Positions 27,933-36,330 of a stretch of 52,176 nucleotides of DNA are shown here, piece after piece. Within the stretch, counting starts at the first letter, position 1; each line of letters begins with the position of its first letter. This DNA comes from Methanobrevibacter sp. (lineage in GTDB: Archaea > Methanobacteriota > Methanobacteria > Methanobacteriales > Methanobacteriaceae). Under the pieces are notes generated by a model. That model was not told where the DNA came from. It searched no databases and saw only the letters and a list, made by a program, of their open reading frames with translations. The DNA is taken from NCBI RefSeq assembly GCF_017468685.1, contig NZ_JAFUHT010000068.1:1-52176 (forward strand), written 5' to 3'. The position numbers were made by a program, and so were the translations under genes.

Positions 27933-28847
27933 TTACTGCCTCAATGCATCTGCGATTGCTTTTGCAATAGATACACGTGAAGTGTCGGAAGACAAACTGT
28001 TTGTTCCGATAATCTTATTTGCTCCGGCAGCATAGATTCTGGTTGCACCATTATTGGTCAATATTGGGTGTACACAACATACATCAACTGATGATGCACC
28101 ATATTGCTTCAAGATTTTGATTGCATTAACAATTGTTCCACCGGTAGCTATAATGTCATCGACAATTATTGCATGCATTCCCTTAACGGAATCCACATTA
28201 ACAGTATTTTCACTTTCACTATCGCATCTAACATCCACTATTTTTGTCTCAACTTTATCAGGCCCTAAACGCACTTTTGTCAGGTATGTGCAGTCACAGC
28301 CTATAATTTCAGAAATTTCCTGTGCAAAACCATATGCTCCCTTATCAGGTGCAATAATCAATGGCTTTTCTCCGCCTTTTTTAAAGAATTTTTTATCGAG
28401 GTATTCTGCAATAGAAGGCATAGCTGAGATGTTTCTTGCAGGAATATCAAAAAAATTAAGTACACATTCCTCATGGATGTTGAATGTGATGAACTCATCT
28501 GCTCCAGCTGCCTGAATCAGATTGCAAACAATTTTAGCGGAAATGGTTTCACCAGGGTTGAAACGTTTTTCCTGCCTAGCATAACCCATATAAGGCACTA
28601 CTGCACGAACTTTTTTAGCACCCAAATCCTTAAGGTTGGATATGATGAACAAAAGCTCCATCAGGTTTTCATCCTGAGGATACCCGGTTGACTGAATAAC
28701 GGTAACTTCGTCTTCAATTTCACCAGCAATTCTTAAATACCTTTCTCCATCCGGAAATTTCTTAGTTTCAACATAACATAATTCTTCATCGAGTTCACGA
28801 GCCACATGAGCGGCTAAATCTTGAGAAGATGAACCACCTATAATCAC
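27933..28847 (-). CDS. prs: Ribose-phosphate pyrophosphokinase
   Basis: A 304-aa enzyme making PRPP from ribose-5-phosphate and ATP. Motifs: KFPDGERYLRI, YMGYARQEKRFNPGE (flexible loop), and the PRPP-binding loop IIVDDIIATGGTI. The length fits archaeal class I/III enzymes. PRPP feeds purine, pyrimidine and histidine (hisG) synthesis. It heads the operon with the 96-aa gene and uvrB. Confidence 0.96.
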   Translation of the reverse strand: MIIGGSSSQDLAAHVARELDEELCYVETKKFPDGERYLRIAGEIEDEVTVIQSTGYPQDENLMELLFIISNLKDLGAKKVRAVVPYMGYARQEKRFNPGETISAKIVCNLIQAAGADEFITFNIHEECVLNFFDIPARNISAMPSIAEYLDKKFFKKGGEKPLIIAPDKGAYGFAQEISEIIGCDCTYLTKVRLGPDKVETKIVDVRCDSESENTVNVDSVKGMHAIIVDDIIATGGTIVNAIKILKQYGASSVDVCCVHPILTNNGATRIYAAGANKIIGTNSLSSDTSRVSIAKAIADALRQ

Positions 28848-28936
28848 AATATCACCAAAAATTTTATGAGATTATATATGTTTTTGATGATTAAAAAAGT
28901 TAAGTATTAATATTTAAAGATATTTAAAAAATAATC

Positions 28937-29449
28937 ATGAATAAAATACATTTAATTCTTATAGCAATCGTTGCAATAATAGTGATATTTTTGGCTTCAA
29001 CAATCGTAAGCCCAGTTTTGATTGTAGCTGAAGATACTACTGAAGATGCAAGTATTGATATGGCTGCTAGATTCTCACTCAGCGGATTTGATTGGGTATA
29101 TCCAGGAAGTTCAATCAATGCGGAAGGCCAAACATTGCACAATGTTCACATAAACCATCCGGAAGACCCTTACGGAGCTGCACGTGACATCATGACATAT
29201 TCCTACGGTTTAACTCCACATATCATCGTCAGCGTAAACAATGATGCAGCTGAGGCAATATTTGGAGGAAGCATTGTAGATGATATACGTGCAAATGACG
29301 GTTACTACGGCTATGCAGGAAACGATAAGGTTTCAGGATCCATGTCAAGAGGAGATGCAATGGATACTGCAATGACCCAAAACGGAATGAACATATTTGA
29401 AGTTCCGATTCAAATATTGCTTGGAAACATCAGATTCATATTTGTCTAA
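28937..29449 (+). CDS. Membrane-anchored exported protein, unknown
   Basis: A 170-aa protein with an N-terminal hydrophobic helix (LILIAIVAIIVIFLASTIV), then an outside domain with FSLSGFDWVYPGSSINAEG, HINHPEDPYGAARDIMTYSY and IVDDIRANDGYYGYAGNDK. No Cys, so no disulfides. I do not recognise the family. It diverges from prs, and its end overlaps the convergent zinc-ribbon gene by 4 bases. The aromatic and Gly-rich outer part suggests a surface or cell-wall role, by inference only. Confidence 0.75.
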   Translation: MNKIHLILIAIVAIIVIFLASTIVSPVLIVAEDTTEDASIDMAARFSLSGFDWVYPGSSINAEGQTLHNVHINHPEDPYGAARDIMTYSYGLTPHIIVSVNNDAAEAIFGGSIVDDIRANDGYYGYAGNDKVSGSMSRGDAMDTAMTQNGMNIFEVPIQILLGNIRFIFV

Positions 29450-29814
29450 TGCAAAAGAACATAAAAAGAGAGTGCAACACCTACAAAAGAAATCATCATC
29501 ATTATCAAACCATGTTTTCTTAAAACTGGATGTCTTGATTGCACCAGATAAAACGGCATGAAAAATCCGAAGAAAGTGAAAACAGCCAAATGATTATTTT
29601 TTGCAATCAGACCTATGACAAAACCACTCCATGACAGGAATATGGTTACAATATATGCTGCAATTAAAGCCTTTTTATTTATTTGAAGCTGTTCAGGCTT
29701 ATAAACATAAATCTGTTTAGGTTGTAATCCTTCAACTAAAGGATTGCCGCATTTTGCACAAAAATCATAATCATCCTGATTAACAAATCCGCATTTTTCA
29801 CATTGTCTAGTCAT
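29446..29814 (-). CDS. Zinc-ribbon membrane protein
   Basis: A 122-aa protein. The N-terminus is a zinc ribbon with two CxxC knuckles (CEKCGFVNQDDYDFCAKCGNPL), followed by three hydrophobic helices (ALIAAYIVTIFLSWSGFVIGL, LAVFTFFGFFMPFYLV and MMISFVGVALSFYVLL). Such small zinc-ribbon/membrane proteins are frequent in Methanobrevibacter and have no known function. It overlaps the convergent exported-protein gene by 4 bases. Confidence 0.8.
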   Translation of the reverse strand: MTRQCEKCGFVNQDDYDFCAKCGNPLVEGLQPKQIYVYKPEQLQINKKALIAAYIVTIFLSWSGFVIGLIAKNNHLAVFTFFGFFMPFYLVQSRHPVLRKHGLIMMMISFVGVALSFYVLLH

Positions 29815-29845
29815 TAGTTAAAATTAATATCTTTTAGTATATAAA

Positions 29846-30355
29846 TTATTTTTCCAATTTCACGGCAATCTCAACAAATTGACGATTTTGATAATCAATA
29901 TTGTTCAGCTGGGAGAAATATTTGAAACCCAATTTTTCCAGAACCCTTTTTGAAGCAAAATTTTCTTTTTTATAGGTTGCAAATATTCTTTCAATGTTTA
30001 AATCATTAAAAGCCCTTTTAATTAATATTTTACAGGCTTCTGTTGCATAGCCCTGTCCCTGATATTCCTCGCCAATCCAATAGCCAAGCTCGGCTGAACC
30101 TTCACCCCACCAATGATTTCCGTTTGGATGGATTAAAAGTTCAATTGAACCGATTATTTGATTGTTTTTTGTGATTGCATAACATTCAGGTCTTACAAAA
30201 ACCGTTTTGATAATATTTAAACTATCGTCAACGCTGGTGTGTGGTGGCCATCCGGCAATCGGCCCTATGTTTGGGTTTTTAGCAAGTCTGTAAAGGACTT
30301 TATCATCAGAATCCCTCCAATGTCTTAGGCAGAGATTATCAGTTTTTAAAATCAT
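29846..30355 (-). CDS. GNAT family N-acetyltransferase
   Basis: A 169-aa acetyltransferase of the RimJ/RimL type. It starts MILKTDNLCLRHWRDSDDK, has ELGYWIGEEYQGQGYATEAC (acetyl-CoA loop) and ERIFATYKKENFASKRVLEKLGFKY. It would transfer an acetyl group from acetyl-CoA to a protein N-terminus or small amine; the substrate is unknown. It stands alone, 31 bases upstream of the zinc-ribbon gene on the same strand. Confidence 0.9.
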   Translation of the reverse strand: MILKTDNLCLRHWRDSDDKVLYRLAKNPNIGPIAGWPPHTSVDDSLNIIKTVFVRPECYAITKNNQIIGSIELLIHPNGNHWWGEGSAELGYWIGEEYQGQGYATEACKILIKRAFNDLNIERIFATYKKENFASKRVLEKLGFKYFSQLNNIDYQNRQFVEIAVKLEK

Positions 30356-30408
30356 TAGTTTAAAATTTTGTATTATATTACTAATAAATTTAGTTAAAAA
30401 TAGAAAAA

Positions 30409-30426
30409 ATCACACATATGTGTGAT
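30409..30426 (-). terminator. Terminator of the toxin-antitoxin operon
   Basis: ATCACACATATGTGTGAT is a perfect 18-bp palindrome lying 30 bases after the toxin stop; on the minus strand it is followed by TTTTTCT. Confidence 0.55.
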
Positions 30427-30456
30427 AAAAATAATATAATCTTAAGGAAAAATTAC

Positions 30457-30831
30457 TCATTTGAATAACTTATTAATTCTATTCTTATTTTCAACTTCAT
30501 CATTTCCTTTGAAATAGAATTGAACAAAGTAAATTATTTTTTTTAGAGGATCATAAATAAATGTAATCCTAAAACCTGAATTACGGCCCCTATTCATTTT
30601 TTCACAGTAGAAAGATTTTACAACAAATGCAGGTAATGTGACGCATTCTTGCAAACCTTCTATTCGACAGATTTTCTTATTGTCTACAGGAACTTTGAAA
30701 TTATTATCAATAATTTTAATTTTTAAAGCAATTTCAAATCTTTTGAAATCATTTTCAATTGAAGTGCATTTCCTTTTGAACTTTCTTTTTTCCTTAAGAA
30801 ACTTTTTATCATATCTAACTTCAATTTGATT
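30457..30831 (-). CDS. RelE/HigB-like toxin next to a Panacea antitoxin
   Basis: About 124 aa starting MNQIEVRYDKKFLKEKRKFKRKC. The second half has the RelE/ParE-superfamily pattern of beta strands: VVKSFYCEKMNRGRNSGFRITFIYDPLKKIIYFVQFYFKGN. It is strongly basic at the N-terminus, as mRNA-cleaving RelE toxins are. The ATG at 30831 overlaps the end of the antitoxin gene by 11 bases, indicating coupling; a longer frame reaching 30939 overlaps that gene too far. Activity is inferred. It could alternatively be a ParE-like gyrase toxin. Confidence 0.72.
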   Translation of the reverse strand, partial: NQIEVRYDKKFLKEKRKFKRKCTSIENDFKRFEIALKIKIIDNNFKVPVDNKKICRIEGLQECVTLPAFVVKSFYCEKMNRGRNSGFRITFIYDPLKKIIYFVQFYFKGNDEVENKNRINKLFK

Positions 30832-31324
30832 CATAGCTTCTTTTTTCATAAGGAGAATCTCTGTAAAAAACAAATCCATAATCAATAATTTGTTTATCTT
30901 CAGCTGCTTTCCAAGGCATATCCCCATGTGAATATTCACTTATTTGATTTGCAGACATATCACTTAACTCATCAATTACATCATCAATTACAGACAATTC
31001 TTGCTCATCCAAATCCAAAATAGGTTCTTGAAGAGAATTGTAATTGTACATTATAGTATTTAATGAAATAACTTTTGATTTAACAGATATTTTCTCTTCA
31101 GTTATTAATTCTGAAATTGCCAAATCAAAATGTACAGGTGCTGGACCACGTGGTAACTTTCTGTAGGACTCATTAGTTAATGGTTTTTCATACAATTCAA
31201 AATAATTAAAGTCTGAAAAATACAATAATTTAAATAAAACTGTTTTTCCAACATTATTCTTATTGCCACACTTGTAGATAATATAATGTAAAACCATTTT
31301 GAATTTATTTTTATCAAAATCCAC
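30821..31324 (-). CDS. Panacea (SocA-like, DUF4065) domain antitoxin
   Basis: About 167 aa. Family signs are LHYIIYKCGNKNNVGKTVLFKLLYFSDFNYFELYEKPLTNES and YRKLPRGPAPVHFDLAISEL, the Panacea/SocA core, and a SEYSHGDMPWKAA segment near the C-terminus. Panacea domains are known as promiscuous antitoxins paired with many toxin folds. The frame extends to ATG 31357, but a strong site GGGAGG seven bases before GTG 31324 marks the real start. It precedes the RelE-like gene in an operon closed by a palindromic terminator. Confidence 0.82.
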   Translation of the reverse strand: MDFDKNKFKMVLHYIIYKCGNKNNVGKTVLFKLLYFSDFNYFELYEKPLTNESYRKLPRGPAPVHFDLAISELITEEKISVKSKVISLNTIMYNYNSLQEPILDLDEQELSVIDDVIDELSDMSANQISEYSHGDMPWKAAEDKQIIDYGFVFYRDSPYEKRSYESN

Positions 31325-31462
31325 TTTAACAACCTCCCTGTGGTTTTTTAAGTTCATATTATATTTTTTATTTTATATTATTTTAATCTATTCAAACTGC
31401 GACTTTGTGATTTTGTGAAAAATCATCACAATTTAATAACTTTAAGAAACCTATATAAAATC

Positions 31463-32368
31463 ATGAAAGTTAAAGACGGAATAATCGGTTTAATAATTGG
31501 AGATGCATTAGGTGTTCCTGTTGAATTTTCATCAAGACAAGAACTTGAAGAAATCCCAGTGACCAGAATGGAAGGGTACGGAACATATAATCAGCCTCCG
31601 GGAACTTGGTCTGATGATTCGGCAATGGCACTGGCTACAATGCACAGCATTGTCAAAAAACAGACAATAGACTATGATGATATGATGGACAAATTCGTTG
31701 AATGGCTTGAGAATGCAAAATATATGCAAGGGGATAAAACTTTTGATAGCGGAATTACAACATCAAATGCAATAATAAATTACAAACAGGGCACTCCTGC
31801 ATTGAAATCAGGACTGCGTGGTGAAAGGGACAACGGTAACGGTTCACTTATGAGAATCCTTCCATTGGCATTCATAAAAGACATTGATTATGAAAGCATT
31901 GAAAATGTTTCAGCTCTGACTCATGGTCATGAAAGATCAAAGATTGCCTGCGTTTTATATGTCGAAATGGCAAAATCCATGATTGAAAATGAAAACTTAA
32001 GCATGAAAGAGCATATTGAAAATGCAAACAGCAAAATCAAAAATCATTACAAGGATTCACCGGAGCTTGAACACTTTAGAAAAATATTTAATTATGATTT
32101 GGATGATTTGAGCGGTAAGGGGTATGTTATTTACACTTTTGAAGTTGTTGTTCACTGTCTTTTAACTACAGACAATTACAGGGATGCCGTCCTTAAGGCA
32201 GTAAATATCGGTGGAGATACCGATACCAATGCTGCAATCTGTGGAGGCCTTGCAGGAATTTATTATGGATATGATTCAATTCCTATAGATTGGATTAATC
32301 AGATTGACAAGATTGATAAAGTACTTTCATTATGTGAAAAGTTCGAGGCGTTTTGTGATGAATCTTAG
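31463..32368 (+). CDS. ADP-ribosylglycohydrolase (DraG-like)
   Basis: About 301 aa. Removes ADP-ribose from modified proteins or nucleic acids, or hydrolyses related compounds. The Mg-binding residues are visible: GTWSDDSAMALAT near residue 51 and NIGGDTDTNAAICGG near 250; the start KDGIIGLIIGDALGVPVEF is the family N-terminus. A longer frame from 31415 is rejected because homology begins at ATG 31463. It overlaps the next gene and is divergent from the Panacea/RelE pair. Confidence 0.9.
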   Translation: MKVKDGIIGLIIGDALGVPVEFSSRQELEEIPVTRMEGYGTYNQPPGTWSDDSAMALATMHSIVKKQTIDYDDMMDKFVEWLENAKYMQGDKTFDSGITTSNAIINYKQGTPALKSGLRGERDNGNGSLMRILPLAFIKDIDYESIENVSALTHGHERSKIACVLYVEMAKSMIENENLSMKEHIENANSKIKNHYKDSPELEHFRKIFNYDLDDLSGKGYVIYTFEVVVHCLLTTDNYRDAVLKAVNIGGDTDTNAAICGGLAGIYYGYDSIPIDWINQIDKIDKVLSLCEKFEAFCDES

Positions 32369-32840
32369 TGAAACTATCAAAAATATTAGGACTACATGCA
32401 AGAATTATGTAGATCCTGACCTGCTTGCATTCATCATCGATGATGAAAACCATATGATAACAAACAACATCTCCGAAATTACCAAATATGGAATTACTGA
32501 TGAAGACACTTACGAAGAAAAGCTTTTAAAAATCCATGAAAGCGAAAATATCTATTTACCTCTGGGAATGATGACATTCATGCCTGTTTTAAACGAATGT
32601 GACATATTCAGTGAAAAAGACTATAATCTGCAGTTAACTTCTGAAGAATTTAGCCAATACGCAGATGAAAAGGAAAGATTATTCGGAATTTTAATAAAAA
32701 GAGGCTCTGATGAATATATCATCGGCAAGTCAGACACCTGCAGCTGCAGTGTTGATTCATGCTTTGAAAAACTGGAAAAATCCGACTGCGAATTCTACAA
32801 TACAATAGAAAAAATAGTAAAAGAAAAAATAATAGATTAA
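32358..32840 (+). CDS. Hypothetical protein coupled to the ADP-ribosylglycohydrolase
   Basis: A 160-aa soluble acidic protein, not recognised. It begins MNLSETIKNIRTTCKNYVD, has IYLPLGMMTFMPVLNECDIF, and near the C-terminus a Cys group SDTCSCSVDSCFEKLEKSDC. The ATG at 32358 overlaps the upstream stop by 11 bases, so translation is coupled and a shared role with the hydrolase is likely. Confidence 0.75.
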   Translation: MNLSETIKNIRTTCKNYVDPDLLAFIIDDENHMITNNISEITKYGITDEDTYEEKLLKIHESENIYLPLGMMTFMPVLNECDIFSEKDYNLQLTSEEFSQYADEKERLFGILIKRGSDEYIIGKSDTCSCSVDSCFEKLEKSDCEFYNTIEKIVKEKIID

Positions 32841-32865
32841 TCCAACTTAATTAGTAGTTGGATTA
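32838..32865. terminator. Bidirectional terminator hairpin
   Basis: TAATCCAACT (32838-32847) and AGTTGGATTA (32856-32865) are perfect 10-bp arms around 8 bases, between the convergent 160-aa gene and lonB and covering the lonB stop. Confidence 0.6.
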
Positions 32866-34826
32866 TTAATTTTTGTTTGTGGAACTTTTTCTGCAACTCT
32901 GGAACCGATGTTTTTCATTTTTTCAATTAGTTTATCCTTATTGGATCCGCTGATTAAAATATTTTCTAAAACATCACTCAAGGTTTCAGTTGGAATAATT
33001 TCAATCATTTCTTCGTATTTCTTCTCAATCATAACATCTTTCAAGTTGGATTTTGGAATCAATACTTTTTTCATTCCTGCTTCTGCGGCCGCTTCGATTT
33101 TAGCGGTTGCTCCACCGATAGGCATTACATCTCCACGCACATTTAGTGAACCGGTCAATGCAACAGTCTGGTCTATTGGAATTTCTTCAATTGCAGATAT
33201 TACAGCAGTTGCTATACTTACACTAGCTGAGTCACCTTCCACACCATCATATGTTTGGATGAACTGAACGTGAATGTCGTAGTTGGAAATGTCCTTGTTG
33301 GTGTATTTCTTAATCAATGCACTAACGTTTTGAACAGATTCCTGTGCAATTTCACCTAATTTACCGGTAGCGATTATCTGACCACCGCTTTTTGATTGTG
33401 TCGGTGCAGCTTCTGCTGCGATTGGTGATACAATTCCACTTCTGTCACCTATTACTGCAAGACCGTTTACAAGACCAACTCTTCCCCCTTCAGATGATAC
33501 CATACTGTAATCTTTTCTTTGCAATATGGATCTGTCAGCGATTTGCTGTTCAAGAGTTCTTGCGAATCTTTTTGCTTCATATACATGTTCTGCAGTTACA
33601 AGTTCTGCTCCTTTTTCTATTGCAACATCTCCTGCAGACCTGACTAATCCGCCTAAATCACGTAATCTTAAGGTTAATGCATTTTGTTTTCCAGATCTTC
33701 TTTTTGCTTCCATGATTATTTCATCCAATGCATCTGGAGCAAAGTGAGGAATTCTTCCATCGTTTTTGACTTCCTGTGCTACGAACTGAACAAGTTTTTC
33801 TCTGTTTTCAGTTGTGTCTTCCATGTAGTCTTTCATAAATACTTCGTAACCGTATCCTCTGATTCTGGACCTCATTGCAATGTGCATTCCTTCCAATACT
33901 TGAAGGTTTCCTGATGCTACAAGCACAAAGTCACATGGTACTGCCTGGGACCTTACCATAGCACCACTTGAGTTTTCACTTTGACCAGTAATTGCATATT
34001 TTTTCTCCTGCATTGCAGATAATAATTCCTGTTGGGTTTTCATACTCATTGTACCGATTTCGTCAATGTATAAAACTCCACGGTTAGCTTTGTGAATCAT
34101 TCCTGCTTCTACACGTTCGTGTGCAGGTGTACCTAATCCTCCGGATTGATATGGGTCGTGACGTACGTCCCCTAATAATGCTCCTGCATGAGCTCCTGTT
34201 GCATCCATGAATGGTGCAAATCTGGATTCCTGATTATTCACCAATAATTTTGGAGACATGTTATTGGTTTTTGGTTTAATTTGTATTGATATGAGTAAGA
34301 TTAATGCTGCTGCAATGATTGATTCGAGTAATCTTCCATACATGAATCCTATTACAAGGATTCCTCCAATTGCAAACATTGTTATTATGGTCTTTCTTTC
34401 TTCGTGACCTTTTGCTGAGCCTTTTGTTGCACTTACTATTTTTTTACCTTCTCCAGCAGGCACTGATCTTATTAATGGGTGGTTGTTGTCTTCCATATTA
34501 GGGTATACTAAAATATCTTGAAGGGTTTCATGAGGTAATATCTGAGCCATACCTTTTGCAAGCATTGATTTTCCAACACCTGGATCACCAATAAGCAAAA
34601 CGTTTCTTCTTTGTTTTGCTGCTTTTTTAATTGTCTCGATGGACTCTTCGTGTCCGATTACCTGATCAATTAATAAAGGCGGAACTTCAATATCCTGTGA
34701 GCTTTTAATATTATTATAATCTAACATAGGTTTGGTTTCTTCACCAGCATTATTTTCTGTGACTTCTGGTTCAACTACTACATCGTTAGAAGAATCTTCA
34801 ATTGATTCGTTTTCTTCAAATTTCAT
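32847..34826 (-). CDS. lonB: Archaeal Lon protease (LonB)
   Basis: Membrane-bound ATP-dependent serine protease, 659 aa. Walker A is [16 protein letters not shown] (about residue 80). Two hydrophobic segments ([15 protein letters not shown] and [15 protein letters not shown], about 148-180) are inserted inside the AAA domain, the mark of archaeal LonB. The protease domain has the catalytic Ser in [11 protein letters not shown] and Lys in [10 protein letters not shown]. It degrades misfolded proteins. ATG 34826 has GAGGTT upstream; the two extra codons from TTG 34832 are not needed. Confidence 0.96.
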   Translation of the reverse strand: MKFEENESIEDSSNDVVVEPEVTENNAGEETKPMLDYNNIKSSQDIEVPPLLIDQVIGHEESIETIKKAAKQRRNVLLIGDPGVGKSMLAKGMAQILPHETLQDILVYPNMEDNNHPLIRSVPAGEGKKIVSATKGSAKGHEERKTIITMFAIGGILVIGFMYGRLLESIIAAALILLISIQIKPKTNNMSPKLLVNNQESRFAPFMDATGAHAGALLGDVRHDPYQSGGLGTPAHERVEAGMIHKANRGVLYIDEIGTMSMKTQQELLSAMQEKKYAITGQSENSSGAMVRSQAVPCDFVLVASGNLQVLEGMHIAMRSRIRGYGYEVFMKDYMEDTTENREKLVQFVAQEVKNDGRIPHFAPDALDEIIMEAKRRSGKQNALTLRLRDLGGLVRSAGDVAIEKGAELVTAEHVYEAKRFARTLEQQIADRSILQRKDYSMVSSEGGRVGLVNGLAVIGDRSGIVSPIAAEAAPTQSKSGGQIIATGKLGEIAQESVQNVSALIKKYTNKDISNYDIHVQFIQTYDGVEGDSASVSIATAVISAIEEIPIDQTVALTGSLNVRGDVMPIGGATAKIEAAAEAGMKKVLIPKSNLKDVMIEKKYEEMIEIIPTETLSDVLENILISGSNKDKLIEKMKNIGSRVAEKVPQTKINNPTTN

Positions 34827-35157
34827 TAACAAACCTCACTTCTTTTAAAATTCATCATTAAACAATTAAGTTACAAATACTATATAAATATTATTAAGTT
34901 CAATATATATAAAAAGTTTTCGATTTTAGTAATAAAAAGTAACTAAAAGATTTGTATTTTTGAATAGTTGTAACTTTTTTGACCAGTTTATAACATTAAT
35001 ATATATCCATAATCATAATTCTTAGTAAGTATTCTAATACAGTTAAAAGAGACCCTCAAACTTCATAAAATCCTATTTTAGCTTTATTTTTCATATTTTT
35101 ATTATAAAATTTAAATTAAACTTCATCAAAAAGATTTTTGAAAGAATACGAATATAA
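34827..35157. other. Intergenic region with the lonB promoter
   Basis: The minus strand has a TATA box (ATATTTATATAGT, about 34880-34892) that would start lonB transcription near 34860. The rest is AT-rich with several copies of GTTAC/GTAAC words (near 34868, 34938, 34969) that might be protein sites. No reading frame supported. Confidence 0.5.
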
Positions 35158-35187
35158 CATATCGATATATTTAAATATATCAATATG
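35158..35187 (+). promoter_or_regulatory. Near-perfect 30-bp palindrome over the arsR promoter
   Basis: The stretch runs from CATATCGATATA through the centre TTTAAA to TATATCAATATG, with only one mismatched pair. The TTTAAATATAT core is also the TATA box; its centre (about 35172) puts transcription start near 35198, right at the arsR ATG. ArsR proteins bind AT-rich inverted repeats of this kind, so autoregulation is likely. Confidence 0.65.
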
Positions 35188-35199
35188 ATATTAATAGAT

Positions 35200-35541
35200 A
35201 TGGCAATTGAAAATAATGATGAAAGCTGTGAGGTATGCTGTTCAGTTGAAGACCTAATCATGACATTGCCTTCGGATGAAACCATTGAAAACAATGCTGC
35301 TGTACTTAAGTCCTTAGCTGACCCGACAAGACTTAAAATAATATATCTCTTGAAAAATGGTGAACTGTGTGTCTGCCAGATACTGGAAGCTATAGACAAG
35401 TCCCAGTCAACAATATCCCATCATCTAAACATGATGAAAAAGGAAGGAGTTCTCTCAGCACGAAAACAGGGAAAATGGATTTACTACAAACTTGCCAATG
35501 AAAACATCATTGACAGCCTTGAAGAGATATTTGAAAACTAA
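35200..35541 (+). CDS. ArsR family metal-sensing repressor
   Basis: A 113-aa winged-helix repressor. After an acidic N-terminus with CEVCCS come KSLADPTRLKIIYLLKNGELCVCQIL (the ELCVC metal site on helix 3 of ArsR proteins) and the recognition helix QSTISHHLNMMKKEGVL. It would release DNA on binding As(III), Sb(III), Cd/Pb or a related ligand. The frame opens at ATG 35185, inside the palindrome; TATA spacing favours ATG 35200 as a leaderless start. It is the first gene of a four-gene operon with gaps of 0-5 bases. Confidence 0.9.
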   Translation: MAIENNDESCEVCCSVEDLIMTLPSDETIENNAAVLKSLADPTRLKIIYLLKNGELCVCQILEAIDKSQSTISHHLNMMKKEGVLSARKQGKWIYYKLANENIIDSLEEIFEN

Positions 35542-35930
35542 TGGTGATGACAATGGATGAAAAAATAGCTTTGGCTTCATGCAACAGAATGAGTGCCAAT
35601 GGACTGGTGTCACGCGTTGCAGTAGGAGACTGCAAAAAGGAAAACACAAATGTAATATCAATATGCATGGGATCAACCGCAGCAGACACCGAAGGGCAAA
35701 ACGACAGCATGCTCAGGAAATTTCCGATTATTGCAATCAACGGATGCAACAACGCATGTGCCAACAGGATTTTAAATAGCAGAGAAATTGAAATTCACAA
35801 AACAATCGGCGTTGGAGATGTTCTCAAGGAACACAAAGCCTTTGCAACAGATCCATTCCGTTTGGACAGTAATGGGGAAAAATGCGTGGAAATCATTAAA
35901 AACAAAATCAATGAAGAAATGGAGGAATGA
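35541..35930 (+). CDS. DGC-domain (putative zinc-binding) protein
   Basis: About 129 aa. The pattern CNRMSANGLVSRVAVGDC, then SICMGSTAAD, IIAINGCNNACANRIL and HKTIGVGDVLKE matches the DGC domain named after its D/N-G-C motif, a family of conserved-Cys proteins with suspected zinc binding. The ATG overlaps the arsR stop (TAATG); ATG 35553, with GGTGAT before it, is an alternative. In an ArsR operon its Cys residues could hold the sensed metal(loid). Function is unproven. Confidence 0.8.
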   Translation: MVMTMDEKIALASCNRMSANGLVSRVAVGDCKKENTNVISICMGSTAADTEGQNDSMLRKFPIIAINGCNNACANRILNSREIEIHKTIGVGDVLKEHKAFATDPFRLDSNGEKCVEIIKNKINEEMEE

Positions 35931-35934
35931 TATA

Positions 35935-36330
35935 ATGGATTATTTTGATAATGAAATTTGGCAAAAATGGGCAAACAACAATTATGACGAATTCAAGTCA
36001 CTTAAAAACGGTGCAAAAATGGCAATGCTTCTGCCAGATACAGACAACCTAATAGTCTTAACCAAAGGCGATGAAATCACAGTCAGAATCGATGACCGTA
36101 ACAATTTCAATTTTCCATTTGCCCAAATTGCTTTCAAGTTCCAAGAAAATACCGTTGATAAAGTACTGGGCGATTCAACATTCAAGACATTCAAAAATCT
36201 CACAACTGATGATCAGATAGGTATCCTCTCATTTGTCGATGAAATCACCCTTAACAGATTCGATTACAGACACTTCCTGAAAAAATTCGGCTTTGAGATA
36301 GGTTCAGGCTGCAGCTGCGGGTGTTGCTGA
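35935..36330 (+). CDS. Hypothetical protein with Cys-rich tail
   Basis: A 131-aa protein starting MDYFDNEIWQKWANNNYDEF, not recognised. The body is soluble, with LPDTDNLIVLTKGDEITVRIDD and DEITLNRFDYRHFLKKFGFE. The last residues are GSGCSCGCC, four Cys in six positions, an obvious soft-metal ligand or redox site. GGAGG precedes the ATG; a longer frame from 35788 overlaps the DGC gene and is rejected. Its stop abuts the next gene's ATG. Confidence 0.78.
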   Translation: MDYFDNEIWQKWANNNYDEFKSLKNGAKMAMLLPDTDNLIVLTKGDEITVRIDDRNNFNFPFAQIAFKFQENTVDKVLGDSTFKTFKNLTTDDQIGILSFVDEITLNRFDYRHFLKKFGFEIGSGCSCGCC

